A DNA stretch of 64,000 nt, from positions 620,001 through 684,000 of the forward strand of contig NZ_JACTAH010000001.1 of NCBI RefSeq assembly GCF_014489115.1, in the 5' to 3' direction. The notes below the pieces were generated by a model. It made no database searches and was not told the origin of the DNA. It was given only the letters and a program-made list of their open reading frames with translations. Below, in pieces: positions 1-7,936 of the stretch (its first letter is position 1; every line of letters starts with the position of its first letter). Both the position numbers and the translations under genes were made by a program. The DNA is from Thauera sedimentorum. GTDB taxonomy: Bacteria; Pseudomonadota; Gammaproteobacteria; Burkholderiales; Rhodocyclaceae.

Positions 1-778
1 GTCGCCCAGGCGCACCACGCTGTCGCCGTCGCGGCGCAGGACGAGGTCGGCCAGGTCGGCCGGGTTCTGGAAGCGCCCCACGGTGCGCAGCAGATAGCGG
101 CGCTTGCCGGCGCTGACCTCGCCGCCGGAGACGTCCTGGTTGCGCGCGCGGATGGCGTCGCGCACGTCGGTCAGGCCCAGGCCGCGCTGGGCCAGCGCCT
201 CGGCGTCGACCAGCACCTGCAGCTGGCGCTCCAGGCCGCCGTTGACGCGTACCTCGGATACCCCGGCGATGCTCTCCATGCGCGGCCGCACGCGGTCCTC
301 GACGAAGTCCCGCATCAGCAGCACGTTGACCCGGCGCGGGTCGCCCTCCAGCGGGGCAAGGCTGAAGTGCATGAAGGCGTTGGCCGAGAACGAACTGGCG
401 ACGATGCGCGGCTGGTCGACATTGCGTGGGTAGCCGCTCACCCGGCTGAGCGCGTTGTTCACCTCGATCAGCGCCTGGGTGACATCCACGCCGAAGGGAA
501 ACTCCAGCTCGATCTCGGCGAAGCCGTTGCCGGCGGTGGCGGTCATGCGCTGGAGGTTGGGCAGGTTGCGCAGGTAGCGCTCCTGCTCGATCACGATGTC
601 CTTCTCCACGTCCTGCGGCGTGGCGCCCGGCCAGCGCGTCTCCACGCTGACCGTGCGCACTTCCAGGTCGGGGATCATCTGCACCGGGATGCGCGAGGCG
701 GCGACGATGCCGAGCACCAGCACGATGAGCGAGACCACGGCCACCAGGGTGCCATGGCGGATGATGTGGGCGAACATG
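1..778 (-). CDS. RND efflux permease, N-terminal part (runs off the window)
   Basis: The frame is open from an ATG at 778 down to base 1, giving the first 259 residues of an AcrB/MexB-type permease. Residues about 9-29 form the first membrane helix (TLVAVVSLIVLVLGIVAA). It is followed by the RND porter-domain pattern: PGATPQDVE near 50, then NNALSRVSGYP and an RVNGG stretch. These pumps export drugs, solvents or metals by proton antiport with a periplasmic adaptor and an outer-membrane channel. The adaptor gene lies 3 nt upstream, so the two are co-transcribed. The substrate cannot be told from this part. The gene is incomplete only because the window begins here. Confidence 0.9.
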
Positions 779-781
779 GCT

Positions 782-1870
782 TCAGCCGCCGGGCGTGCTG
801 ACTTCGAGGCCGTCGCGCAGGGCCTCGTTGCCGCGGGTCACGATGCGCTCGCCGCCGTCGAGTCCTTCGGTGACGAAGACCCTGTCGCCGGCCGATCCGC
901 CGACCCGCACGAGCTGCTCGCGCACCCGGTGGCGCCCGTCGTCACCGAGCGCCTCGGCCACCCACACGGTGACGCGGCCGTCGGGGTAGCGGTTGATCGC
1001 GTCGCGCACCACCGACAGCGCCTGTCCTTCGCGGATCAGGCGAAGGCTGGCCGACACCGCCATGCCGGGCACGAGCGGCGCGCCTTCCGGCGGCAGGGCG
1101 CGCAGCAGGAAGGTGCGCGCCTGTGCGTCGGTGACCGGCAGCCAGGTTTCGATGGCGGCGGACTGCCGCCCGGCGCCCGGCACCTCGATGGCCAGGGTCG
1201 TGTCCGCGCCGAGCAGGGCGAAGGCCTGCTGCGGCACCTGGAAGTCCACCAGCAGATCGGCAGTATCCACCAGGGTAAAGACTGCGTCGCCCGGCTCGAC
1301 CCACTGCCCGGCATCCGCGGCACGTGCGCTGACGACGGCGTCGAAGGGCGCGTGCAGGGCATGGCGGCGCAGGCGGGCGGCCTGCAGGCGCTCGGCCGCG
1401 CGGGCGCGCACCAGGGCGGCCTCGGCAATGCCCACCTCGCTGGCCCGGCGCGCCTGCTCGGTGGCCGGGATCACCCGTCCGCCGCCCACGCTGTGGGCCT
1501 GCGCCAGCAGGCGCTGGGCCTCGGCCAGGCGCTTCTCCGCTTCACGCACTTCCGCGCTGGTACGGTCGTGCTCCAGGCGCGCAAGCTCGTCATCCAGCCG
1601 CAACAGCAGATCGCCGCGCGCCACCCGGCTGCCGACGTCCACCGCGCGCTCGCGCACCAGCCCGCCTATCGACACCGATACGTCGACATTGCGCCGGGCG
1701 GTCACCGTGCCGTTCAGGGCGATCTCCTCGACCAGCGGGCCGCGTTCCACTTCTCCCAAGACCACGTGCGGCGACTGCGCGCTGGCGGTTGCGGCGATCA
1801 GGGCGAAGGCCCACAAGCTGATGTGCCGGCCGATGGCCAGCGGCCATCGCGCATCCGGTCGCACGGTCAT
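782..1870 (-). CDS. RND efflux periplasmic adaptor (membrane fusion protein)
   Basis: A 362-residue HlyD/AcrA-family adaptor linking an inner-membrane RND pump to an outer-membrane channel. I chose the ATG at 1870 because GGGAGAG lies just upstream and the product then begins with a hydrophobic signal-like segment (LWAFALIAATASAQS). A barrel-sandwich (lipoyl-like) half follows (TVTARRNVDVSVSIGGLV, then GSRVARGDLLLRLDDE). Next come an alpha-hairpin rich in Ala, Glu and Arg near residues 100-160, and the returning lipoyl half (ALHAPFDAVVSAR). The stop is 3 nt before the permease start, so the pair forms an operon. An earlier in-frame start at 1921 lacks a ribosome site. Confidence 0.87.
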   Translation of the reverse strand: MTVRPDARWPLAIGRHISLWAFALIAATASAQSPHVVLGEVERGPLVEEIALNGTVTARRNVDVSVSIGGLVRERAVDVGSRVARGDLLLRLDDELARLEHDRTSAEVREAEKRLAEAQRLLAQAHSVGGGRVIPATEQARRASEVGIAEAALVRARAAERLQAARLRRHALHAPFDAVVSARAADAGQWVEPGDAVFTLVDTADLLVDFQVPQQAFALLGADTTLAIEVPGAGRQSAAIETWLPVTDAQARTFLLRALPPEGAPLVPGMAVSASLRLIREGQALSVVRDAINRYPDGRVTVWVAEALGDDGRHRVREQLVRVGGSAGDRVFVTEGLDGGERIVTRGNEALRDGLEVSTPGG

Positions 1871-2264
1871 GCATCTCTCCCAGTCTGCCCTGCGGGTGTT
1901 ATCGAGAATCGTTATTAACATCCGCAGTGAGTACCGGTCAAACGCGGTGGCGCTTTTGCCGGCGGTCTGCGCCTCGAAGACCTGCGGATGTGCTCAGGGT
2001 CGGACGGGCACGGCGGTGCCGAGTTCCTGGGCGGTGCCGGCTGCCTGCCGAGGACGAACTGCGTGGGGGAGTGCTGCGGGTGGGCGTTTCGCTGAACAGC
2101 CTGCGGTGAGGCCGCCAGCAGAGTTTATTGATTAGTTTGCGCGAACAGTGTGGTTCCCATATCCAAGATTATCTATTTAGTGGTGTTCTATAAGCTGACC
2201 TCACTGCCTGATTCGACCCCTGCGGTCGTACCGGGTCCGCCGAATCACGCTTGGAGGACAGCTC
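1871..2264. other. Intergenic region between divergent efflux and nitroreductase operons
   Basis: About 390 bases without a convincing gene. Small frames around 1930-2109 match nothing I recognise. The stretch 2125-2215 is markedly AT-rich for this genome and probably holds the rightward promoter, but I cannot fix its -35 and -10 boxes. A strong ribosome site (GGAGGA) precedes the nitroreductase ATG. On the minus strand near 1897-1915 there is a weak Fur-box resemblance (about 12 of 19 positions), too poor to call. Confidence 0.5.
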
Positions 2265-2900
2265 ATGAACGCACCCGACAGAATCCAGATGCCGATGCCC
2301 GAGGCGGCGCAAGTGCGCCAGCCGGGCTACCCGATCGAGCCCTTGTTCGTGAAGCGCTGGTCGCCGCGCGCTTTCGATGCCTCGAGCATGGCGCGGGACG
2401 ACCTGATGCGCATGCTGGAGGCTGCGCGCTGGGCGGCTTCGGCCTATAACCTTCAGCCCTGGCGATTCGTCTATGCGCTGAGGAGCGATCCGGTTTGGCC
2501 GCAGTGGCTGGATCTGCTCGACCCCTTCAATGCCGCCTGGGCCAAGGACGCATCGGCGCTCGTGTTCCTGTTCTCCGACCGCCTCATGCCGGCGCGCGAA
2601 GGTAGCGCGCGTCAGCGGTCGAGAAGCCATAGTTTCGATGCCGGGGCGGCGTGGGCGCAGTTGTCGTTGCAGGCGACCGCCATGGGCTATCAGGCGCACG
2701 CGATGGGCGGGATCGACGTCGAAGCGGTCCGCCAGGCGCTGGCCGCGCCCGAGCACTTTCATGTCGAGATCGGCATTGCGATCGGCCGCCAGGCGCTGCC
2801 GGTGCGCCTGCCCCCGGCGCTGCGCGAGCGCGAGCTGCCCAGTGATCGACTGCCGCTGCCGCAGCTGGCATTCGACACGTCATTTCCGCGCGGCGCTTGA
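2265..2900 (+). CDS. Nitroreductase family protein
   Basis: A 211-residue FMN-dependent nitroreductase-like oxidoreductase. The family signature lies near the N terminus: KRWSPRAFD at about residues 29-37 (phosphate/FMN-binding Arg-Ser pair), then ARWAASAYNLQPWRFV at about 56-71. Such enzymes reduce nitroaromatics, quinones or enones with NAD(P)H, usually as dimers. The start is supported by GGAGGA upstream. A DMT-type transporter follows 12 nt later, and a LysR gene faces the pair, so the three may form a small stress or detoxification unit. The substrate is unknown. Confidence 0.85.
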   Translation: MNAPDRIQMPMPEAAQVRQPGYPIEPLFVKRWSPRAFDASSMARDDLMRMLEAARWAASAYNLQPWRFVYALRSDPVWPQWLDLLDPFNAAWAKDASALVFLFSDRLMPAREGSARQRSRSHSFDAGAAWAQLSLQATAMGYQAHAMGGIDVEAVRQALAAPEHFHVEIGIAIGRQALPVRLPPALRERELPSDRLPLPQLAFDTSFPRGA

Positions 2901-2912
2901 GGGAGGCCGGTC

Positions 2913-3887
2913 ATGCATACGATGTCGGACATCCCGGCCACGGGGCGGTGGACCGCCGTGGCGCAGTCGCCTTCGGCGCTCCTGATCGTCACCGGAACCC
3001 TGATCGGCCTGAACTTTCCGCTCGGCAAACTGGGCGGCGAGGCCGGTGTCTCGCCGGCCATGTGGGCCTTGCTGATTTCCTTTGGGGCGGCGGCGGCCCT
3101 GCTGCCCGTCATGTGGCTGCGGGGTCACCTGCGCTGGCCATCGCCGCGAATCCTCCGGTACTCGGTGATCTCGTCGCTGGTGTCCTTCGTCGGCCCCAAC
3201 CTGCTGCTCTTCACCGTGATACCGCACGCAGGTGCCGGCTACACCGGGCTGATGTTTGCGCTCTCACCGGTTGTTACCGTACTGCTCGCCGGCCTGTGCC
3301 GCCTGCGCACGCCGGGCGTGCTGGGCTTGCTCGGCATTGCGGTGGGCCTGATTGGCGCGGTGCTGGTCAGTGTCAGCCGGGGTGTCGATCCGGCCGGCCC
3401 CCCGGTGCAATGGTTGCTGCTTGCGCTGTTGATCCCGCTCAGCCTGGCCTCCGGGAACGTGTATCGCACGCTGGACTGGCCGCCGGATGCGGCACCGAAC
3501 GTATTGGCCTTCTGGGGACAGGTTTGCTCAAGCGTGGTGTTCGTGTCTGTACTGATGGCGACCGAAGGACGTATCCCGGTCGCCGACGTGGTGCCGGCCG
3601 GGTCTGCCGCCGTTGTTCAGATGGTCGTGGCGGCCATGACTTTTCCGGTGGTCTTTCGTCTCCAGCGGCGCGGCGGGCCGGTGTTGTTCAGCCAGGTCGG
3701 GTATGTTGCGGCTGCGGTCGGGCTGATCGTGGCCACGCTCGCGCTTGGCGAGCGCTATGCGCCGCTGACCTGGGTGGGCGCCGGGGTTATCGGTGCGGGC
3801 ATCGGCATTACGGTGCTGGCGCAATGGAAGGAAGGACGCGTACTCAGGGCTCCCAATACGGTGGGTCCTGGATCTGTTCGGTCATGA
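2913..3887 (+). CDS. DMT-superfamily (EamA) transporter
   Basis: A 324-residue integral membrane protein with about ten hydrophobic segments in two EamA repeats. The first repeat starts at SALLIVTGTLIGLNFPLGKL. The second includes FPVVFRLQRRGGPVLFSQVGYVAAAVGLIVATLALGE, where the usual closing motif of the repeat is visible. Relatives export amino acids, nucleosides or small drugs. GGGAGG six bases before the ATG supports the start. The gene is 12 nt after the nitroreductase and probably co-transcribed. Its last 44 bases overlap the end of the convergent LysR gene. The substrate is not predictable. Confidence 0.83.
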   Translation: MHTMSDIPATGRWTAVAQSPSALLIVTGTLIGLNFPLGKLGGEAGVSPAMWALLISFGAAAALLPVMWLRGHLRWPSPRILRYSVISSLVSFVGPNLLLFTVIPHAGAGYTGLMFALSPVVTVLLAGLCRLRTPGVLGLLGIAVGLIGAVLVSVSRGVDPAGPPVQWLLLALLIPLSLASGNVYRTLDWPPDAAPNVLAFWGQVCSSVVFVSVLMATEGRIPVADVVPAGSAAVVQMVVAAMTFPVVFRLQRRGGPVLFSQVGYVAAAVGLIVATLALGERYAPLTWVGAGVIGAGIGITVLAQWKEGRVLRAPNTVGPGSVRS

Positions 3888-4725
3888 ATTCGACGAAGGC
3901 GCGAATCTTCGGTGACAGGTGCTTGCGTTGCGGGTAGACCGCATATATGGATATCTCCATTGCCGCGTAGTCGGTCAGCACCGCCTTGAGCCGGCCCGCG
4001 CGGATGTCGGCGCCAACCACGAAGGTGGGGGTGAGCATGACGCCCGCCCCCTGAAGCACGGCCTCGCGCAAGGCGAGGCTGTTGTTCATGCGCAGCCGGT
4101 GGGCGAGGCTCACACGGACTAAACCGCCGTCGGGGGCGGTAAAGCGCCATTCGTCCGGTGAATCGTGGTAGCGGAACACAAGGGCGGCATGGCGGGCCAG
4201 GTCCTCCGGGGTCTGCGGAACGCCACGGCGCGCAAAGTAGTCGGGCGTGCCACAGACCACATGCCGGCAGGGGCCAAGGCGACGCGCCACCAGCGACGAA
4301 TCGGGCAAGTCGCCGATGCGGATGGCCAGGTCGAAGCCTTCTTCCACCAGGTCCACCTTGCGGTCATCGAGCACCATGTCGACCGTCAGTTCCGGATAGC
4401 GCAACTGGAAAGCCGACAGTTTCGGCGCGATGTGAAGGATGCCGAACGACATCGGGCTGCTGATGCGCAGTTCGCCCCGCGGCGTGCCCTGCAGACGCGA
4501 GACCTCGGCCTCTGCCTCTTCGATCTCCAGCAAGCCACGCTGACTGCGCTCGAAGAATGCGCGCCCGACCTCCGTGAGACTCAGGCGGCGCGTGGTGCGA
4601 TTGAGCAGGCGCGCGCCGAGACGATCCTCCAAACGGGTGACGTACTTGCTCACCACGGATTTGGACAGGTCGAGCTTGTCGGCGGCGGCGGTAAAACTGC
4701 CGCTGTTGACCACCTGAACGAACAC
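3844..4725 (-). CDS. LysR-family regulator with a lost or displaced start codon
   Basis: A LysR-type regulator of the common form: an N-terminal winged helix-turn-helix (SFTAAADKLDLSKSVVSKYVTRLEDRLGARLLNRTTR) and a C-terminal effector-binding domain (from about residue 85). Homologues normally begin M-D-A-L-N-D-V-A-V-F-V-Q-V. Here the same reading is present upstream, but the expected ATG is ATC (4749-4747), and an in-frame TAA lies 21 bases before it. Translation could therefore start only at the GTG at 4725, removing about eight residues of helix 1. The gene may be functional from GTG or may be decaying; a transposase remnant lies just upstream. It is convergent with the DMT gene. Confidence 0.78.
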   Translation of the reverse strand: MFVQVVNSGSFTAAADKLDLSKSVVSKYVTRLEDRLGARLLNRTTRRLSLTEVGRAFFERSQRGLLEIEEAEAEVSRLQGTPRGELRISSPMSFGILHIAPKLSAFQLRYPELTVDMVLDDRKVDLVEEGFDLAIRIGDLPDSSLVARRLGPCRHVVCGTPDYFARRGVPQTPEDLARHAALVFRYHDSPDEWRFTAPDGGLVRVSLAHRLRMNNSLALREAVLQGAGVMLTPTFVVGADIRAGRLKAVLTDYAAMEISIYAVYPQRKHLSPKIRAFVEFMTEQIQDPPYWEP

Positions 4726-4881
4726 GGCGACATCGTTGAGGGCGTCGATGGTGCTCCAGATTGGTGTTTATATGCGAACAATAGTAGTGCTTTTTCTGGA
4801 ATTGTGACTTCGTGTGAGGGTGACGTGCTCCGGACTTCATAGGTACCTTCTCCCTCACAACGAGTCTTCATGGAGGTCGTG

Positions 4882-5115
4882 ATGGAAACGAAGAAGGCGC
4901 AGCCGCGCTTTACCGAAGAGTTCAAGTTCAAAGCGGTCAAGCAGGTGACCGAACGGGGGCATGCGGTCGCTGAAGTGGTGTGTGCCTCGGTGTAAGCGCC
5001 CATAGCCTTTACACCGGGATCAAGCGCTATCCTGTTCCTGCACAGCTGCGCGCTCAGTACGACAGCAGGCTGAAAAGATCTGGCGCCTGACAGCCGAACT
5101 GCGGCGCGCGGCCTC
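4882..5115 (+). pseudogene. Remnant of an IS3-family orfA transposase
   Basis: From the ATG at 4882, 37 codons read METKKAQPRFTEEFKFK then AVKQVTERGHAVAEV, the typical start of IS3-family OrfA (helix-turn-helix subunit). The frame stops at 4993. The expected continuation resumes in another frame as LGVSAHSLYTGIKRY and PAQLRAQY, and in a third as QQAEKIWRLTAELRRA up to about 5115. Two frameshifts thus break it, and neither orfB nor clear terminal inverted repeats are visible. It is a decayed insertion scar between two LysR genes and can make no transposase. Confidence 0.75.
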
Positions 5116-5129
5116 CGCCCCGCAAGTCG

Positions 5130-6032
5130 TCAGCTTCCTGGAAACAACGCCCTGTTCGCCTCGACCGTCTGCCGAAACGCGGCAACGATAGGTGAGGTGT
5201 CGTCGCGGCGGTAGATGCAGCACAGGTCGACGGAACTGCCCGCGGGGGTGTCGGTGAGCGGTCGGTACACCACGCCGGGCAGTTGCAGGGTGGTCGCCGA
5301 TTCCGGTACCAGGCAGACACCGAATCCCGCTGCCACCAGCGCGACGCCGGTGACGGCATCGCCGACTTCCTGGGAGATGTGCGGTTCGAAGCCGCTGTCC
5401 GTGCACAGCCCGATCACCTTGTCCATGAAGTTGGGCCGTGCGCCGGTGGGGAAGAGCACCATCGGCTGCCCCTCCAGTTCGCGGAAGGGGATGGATTCGC
5501 GCTGTGCCAGGGGGTTGCTGGTGGGGACGGCCAGCAGCAGGCGCTCGACCATGACCGGCTGGACGTCGATGTCGTCCTGCGGCGCCAGCATGCGGTTGAA
5601 GCCGACCGAGATGCGGCGCTGGCGCAGCGCTTCGATCTGCTCGGCCTTGGTCATCGTGTGCAGCACCACCTTGACCTCCGGGTAGTTGCTGCGGAAGGCG
5701 AGCAGCACCTTGGGGATGGCATCGAGGATGGCCGAGCCGAAGATCGCCACATCGAGCCGCCCGAGCTTGCCCTGGCCGGCACGCTGGGTGCGCTCGGTGG
5801 CCTGTTCCACCACCGAACGGATATTGCGCGCTTCTTCCAGAAACAGCTGGCCCGCTTCGGTGAGTTCCACGCCGCGCGGCGTGCGGTTGAACAGACGTGC
5901 GCCGAGTTCTTCTTCCAGTTGCTGGATCTGGCGGGTGAGCGGGGGTTGCGAGATGTGCAGCCGGGCCGCCGCACGGCCGATGTTCAGCTCCTCGGCGACG
6001 GCGATGAAATAGCGCAGATGGCGGAGATCCAT
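5130..6032 (-). CDS. LysR-type regulator of the BenM/CatM kind
   Basis: A 300-residue LysR regulator. The ATG at 6032 is chosen because AGGAG precedes it and the product begins MDLRHLRYFIAVAEELNIG, the classic start of the BenM/CatM/CatR group. The helix-turn-helix covers about residues 17-37 (RAAARLHISQPPLTRQIQQL) and the effector domain about 90-295. BenM and CatM recognise ATAC-N7-GTAT. Exactly such a site lies 34 bases upstream in the divergent promoter region, and another stands before the lower meta-pathway operon at 23294. I infer that it activates both, sensing a ring-degradation intermediate. The effector is unknown; muconate would be the precedent but fits a meta pathway poorly. Confidence 0.88.
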   Translation of the reverse strand: MDLRHLRYFIAVAEELNIGRAAARLHISQPPLTRQIQQLEEELGARLFNRTPRGVELTEAGQLFLEEARNIRSVVEQATERTQRAGQGKLGRLDVAIFGSAILDAIPKVLLAFRSNYPEVKVVLHTMTKAEQIEALRQRRISVGFNRMLAPQDDIDVQPVMVERLLLAVPTSNPLAQRESIPFRELEGQPMVLFPTGARPNFMDKVIGLCTDSGFEPHISQEVGDAVTGVALVAAGFGVCLVPESATTLQLPGVVYRPLTDTPAGSSVDLCCIYRRDDTSPIVAAFRQTVEANRALFPGS

Positions 6033-6066
6033 GGCGTACTCCTGTGGCGGTGGTTTGCGGTGAAGC

Positions 6067-6081
6067 ATACCTCAAAGGTAT
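6067..6081. promoter_or_regulatory. LysR (BenM/CatM-type) operator ATAC-N7-GTAT, copy 1
   Basis: ATACCTCAAAGGTAT fits the ATAC-N7-GTAT recognition site known for BenM/CatM. It lies between the divergent LysR gene and the DUF1302 gene, and its right half-site ends 21 bases before a -35-like TTGGAC. The same arrangement, base for base in spacing, occurs at 23294. Binding is inferred from the motif and the adjacent regulator. Confidence 0.7.
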
Positions 6082-6102
6082 CGAGTGGCGTCTTCAATGG
6101 TA

Positions 6103-6132
6103 TTGGACGGTAAGGATGCGGCTGGATAAGGT
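6103..6132 (+). promoter_or_regulatory. Probable sigma-70 promoter of the DUF1302 operon
   Basis: TTGGAC (6103-6108), an 18-base spacer and TAAGGT (6127-6132) form a weak activator-dependent promoter. The weak -10 box fits a LysR-activated promoter. The layout matches the promoter at 23330-23359, which supports a shared design. The start of transcription would be near 6139. Confidence 0.5.
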
Positions 6133-6211
6133 TCGCCCACGCCCCCCGGTCAGTGCGTTGTGCAGGGGGAGACAACAAAACGAAACCGCATCCAGGAATG
6201 AGGAGGAAGAC

Positions 6212-7897
6212 ATGGATCAAGGATCCCTTTGCCGCGTGGGAGCAGAGGTGCCGAAGCGTTGGCGGCTTGCCGGCGTGCTCGCACTGTCCTGCGTCGGGCT
6301 GTCGGCGCCGGGTGTCGCGAGCGCGTTCCAGATCGACACGGACAACCCGGACCTGCGCATCACCTGGGACAACACCTTCAAGTACAGCGCCGCCTGGCGC
6401 GTGCGCAAGGTCGACAGCGCCGTGGCCGACAACTCGATCGGTCCGCAGGCGAACACCAACGACGGCGACCTCAACTTTGGCCGCGGGCTGATCTCGAACC
6501 GGCTCGACCTGCTGTCCGAACTCGATGTCCGCTACAAGCGTGACTACGGCTTCCGTATCAGCGGGGCGGCGTGGTACGACGACGTCTACAACCGCTCGAA
6601 CGACAACCCGGGTGCGCTTGGCGGCGCGTTGCTGAACCACCGTTCCACCGACTACGACGAATTCACCCGCGACACCGAGAAGCTGCACGGCCGCAAGGCG
6701 GAGTTTCTCGATGCCTTTGTTTACGGCAACTTCGCCCCGGGCGGCAAACGCCTGAACGTGAAGGCAGGCCGCTTCACCCAGCTCTATGGCGAGAGCCTGT
6801 TCTTCGGCAGCAACGGTATTGCCGGTGCGCAGACGCCCCTGGACCTTGCGCGCGCACTGTCGGTGCCGAACTCGCAGTTCAAGGAAGTTGCGCGCCCGGT
6901 CGGTCAGGTGTCGGCGCAGTTGCAACTCAGCCCGGACGTGACGATCGGCGCGTACTACCAGGTTGAATGGCGCAAGTCCCGTCTGCCGGCAGCCGGCAGC
7001 TACTTCAGCTTTGCGGACTTCGTCGATGATGGCGGCGAGACGCTGATTCTCGGACCCGGGGCGGTCGCGTTCCGTGGCAAGGACCTGGAGGCCAAGAACT
7101 CCGGTCAGGGTGGTGTTCAGGTTCGCTTCAAGAGCGAGGATGCCGAGTTTGGCCTCTACGCCGCGCAGTACCACGACAAGATGCCGCAGTTCTACGCGCG
7201 TCCCGGTGTCAATGTGCGCCCGGGCAGCGTCGGCGACTACGTACAGGTGTTTGCCGAGAACATCCGCACGGTCGGCGCCAGCGTGAGCACGCTGATAGGC
7301 GAGACCAACGTGGCGGCCGAACTTTCCTTCCGCGACAACATGCCTTTGGTGGCCAGCGGTAATGCCGTGATCACCGGCGCCTCGTCCGATGGCGACGACA
7401 ACGCGGCGTTTCCCAAGGGGCGCACGCTGCACCTGAACCTGTCGGCGATCAGTGTGCTTGGTGCCAGTCCGCTGTGGGACGGTGCCTCGTTCATCGGCGA
7501 GTTCGCCTACAACCGCCGCCTCAAGGTTACCGACAACCGCGACCAGCTCGACCCGCTGGCGACGCGCGACGCCGGGGCCATCCAGTTTGTGTTCACGCCG
7601 GAGTACTTCCAGGTCATGCCGGGTGTCGACCTGCAGGTGCCGATTGGCCTGTCCTACGGCCTGTTCGGGCGCTCTTCGGTCAATGGCGCGCTGTTTCCGG
7701 CGCACCACGGCGGCAACTTCAGCATTGGCGTGAAAGCGGACTACCAGAAGACCTGGCAGGCCAGTCTGAACTTCACCCACTACTTTGGCTCGGCCGGGGC
7801 GGTGGTCAAGTACGGCACCGCGGTGCCCGAGCTGTCCTACGACAACTTCCACCGCGATCGCGACTTCGTCTCGCTGTCCATCCAGCGCACCTTCTGA
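6212..7897 (+). CDS. DUF1302 family outer-membrane protein
   Basis: A 561-residue DUF1302 protein. AGGAGGA lies upstream of the ATG at 6212, and a signal peptide ends near ASA-FQ at about residue 36. The rest is rich in alternating aromatic and polar strands (RLDLLSELDVRYKRDYGF, for example) and ends in SLSIQRTF. A C-terminal Phe is typical of outer-membrane beta-barrels. The family is not characterised in detail, and I infer a porin-like barrel. It opens a four-gene run with DUF1329, a YCF48-like propeller and an MMPL permease, behind a LysR-type promoter. In this context it may pass hydrophobic aromatic compounds or lipids across the outer membrane. Confidence 0.85.
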   Translation: MDQGSLCRVGAEVPKRWRLAGVLALSCVGLSAPGVASAFQIDTDNPDLRITWDNTFKYSAAWRVRKVDSAVADNSIGPQANTNDGDLNFGRGLISNRLDLLSELDVRYKRDYGFRISGAAWYDDVYNRSNDNPGALGGALLNHRSTDYDEFTRDTEKLHGRKAEFLDAFVYGNFAPGGKRLNVKAGRFTQLYGESLFFGSNGIAGAQTPLDLARALSVPNSQFKEVARPVGQVSAQLQLSPDVTIGAYYQVEWRKSRLPAAGSYFSFADFVDDGGETLILGPGAVAFRGKDLEAKNSGQGGVQVRFKSEDAEFGLYAAQYHDKMPQFYARPGVNVRPGSVGDYVQVFAENIRTVGASVSTLIGETNVAAELSFRDNMPLVASGNAVITGASSDGDDNAAFPKGRTLHLNLSAISVLGASPLWDGASFIGEFAYNRRLKVTDNRDQLDPLATRDAGAIQFVFTPEYFQVMPGVDLQVPIGLSYGLFGRSSVNGALFPAHHGGNFSIGVKADYQKTWQASLNFTHYFGSAGAVVKYGTAVPELSYDNFHRDRDFVSLSIQRTF

Positions 7898-7936
7898 CGC
7901 AGCCGACCGTTCGCGAAAAAGAAAGAGGAGACACCC

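Noticed and set aside
1897..1915. Fur-box-like sequence before the efflux adaptor
   Set aside because: Only about 12 of 19 positions agree with the consensus, and nothing nearby concerns iron.
596..2135. Long plus-strand frames over the efflux genes
   Set aside because: The minus strand encodes a signal-bearing adaptor and an RND permease with conserved motifs and tight spacing.
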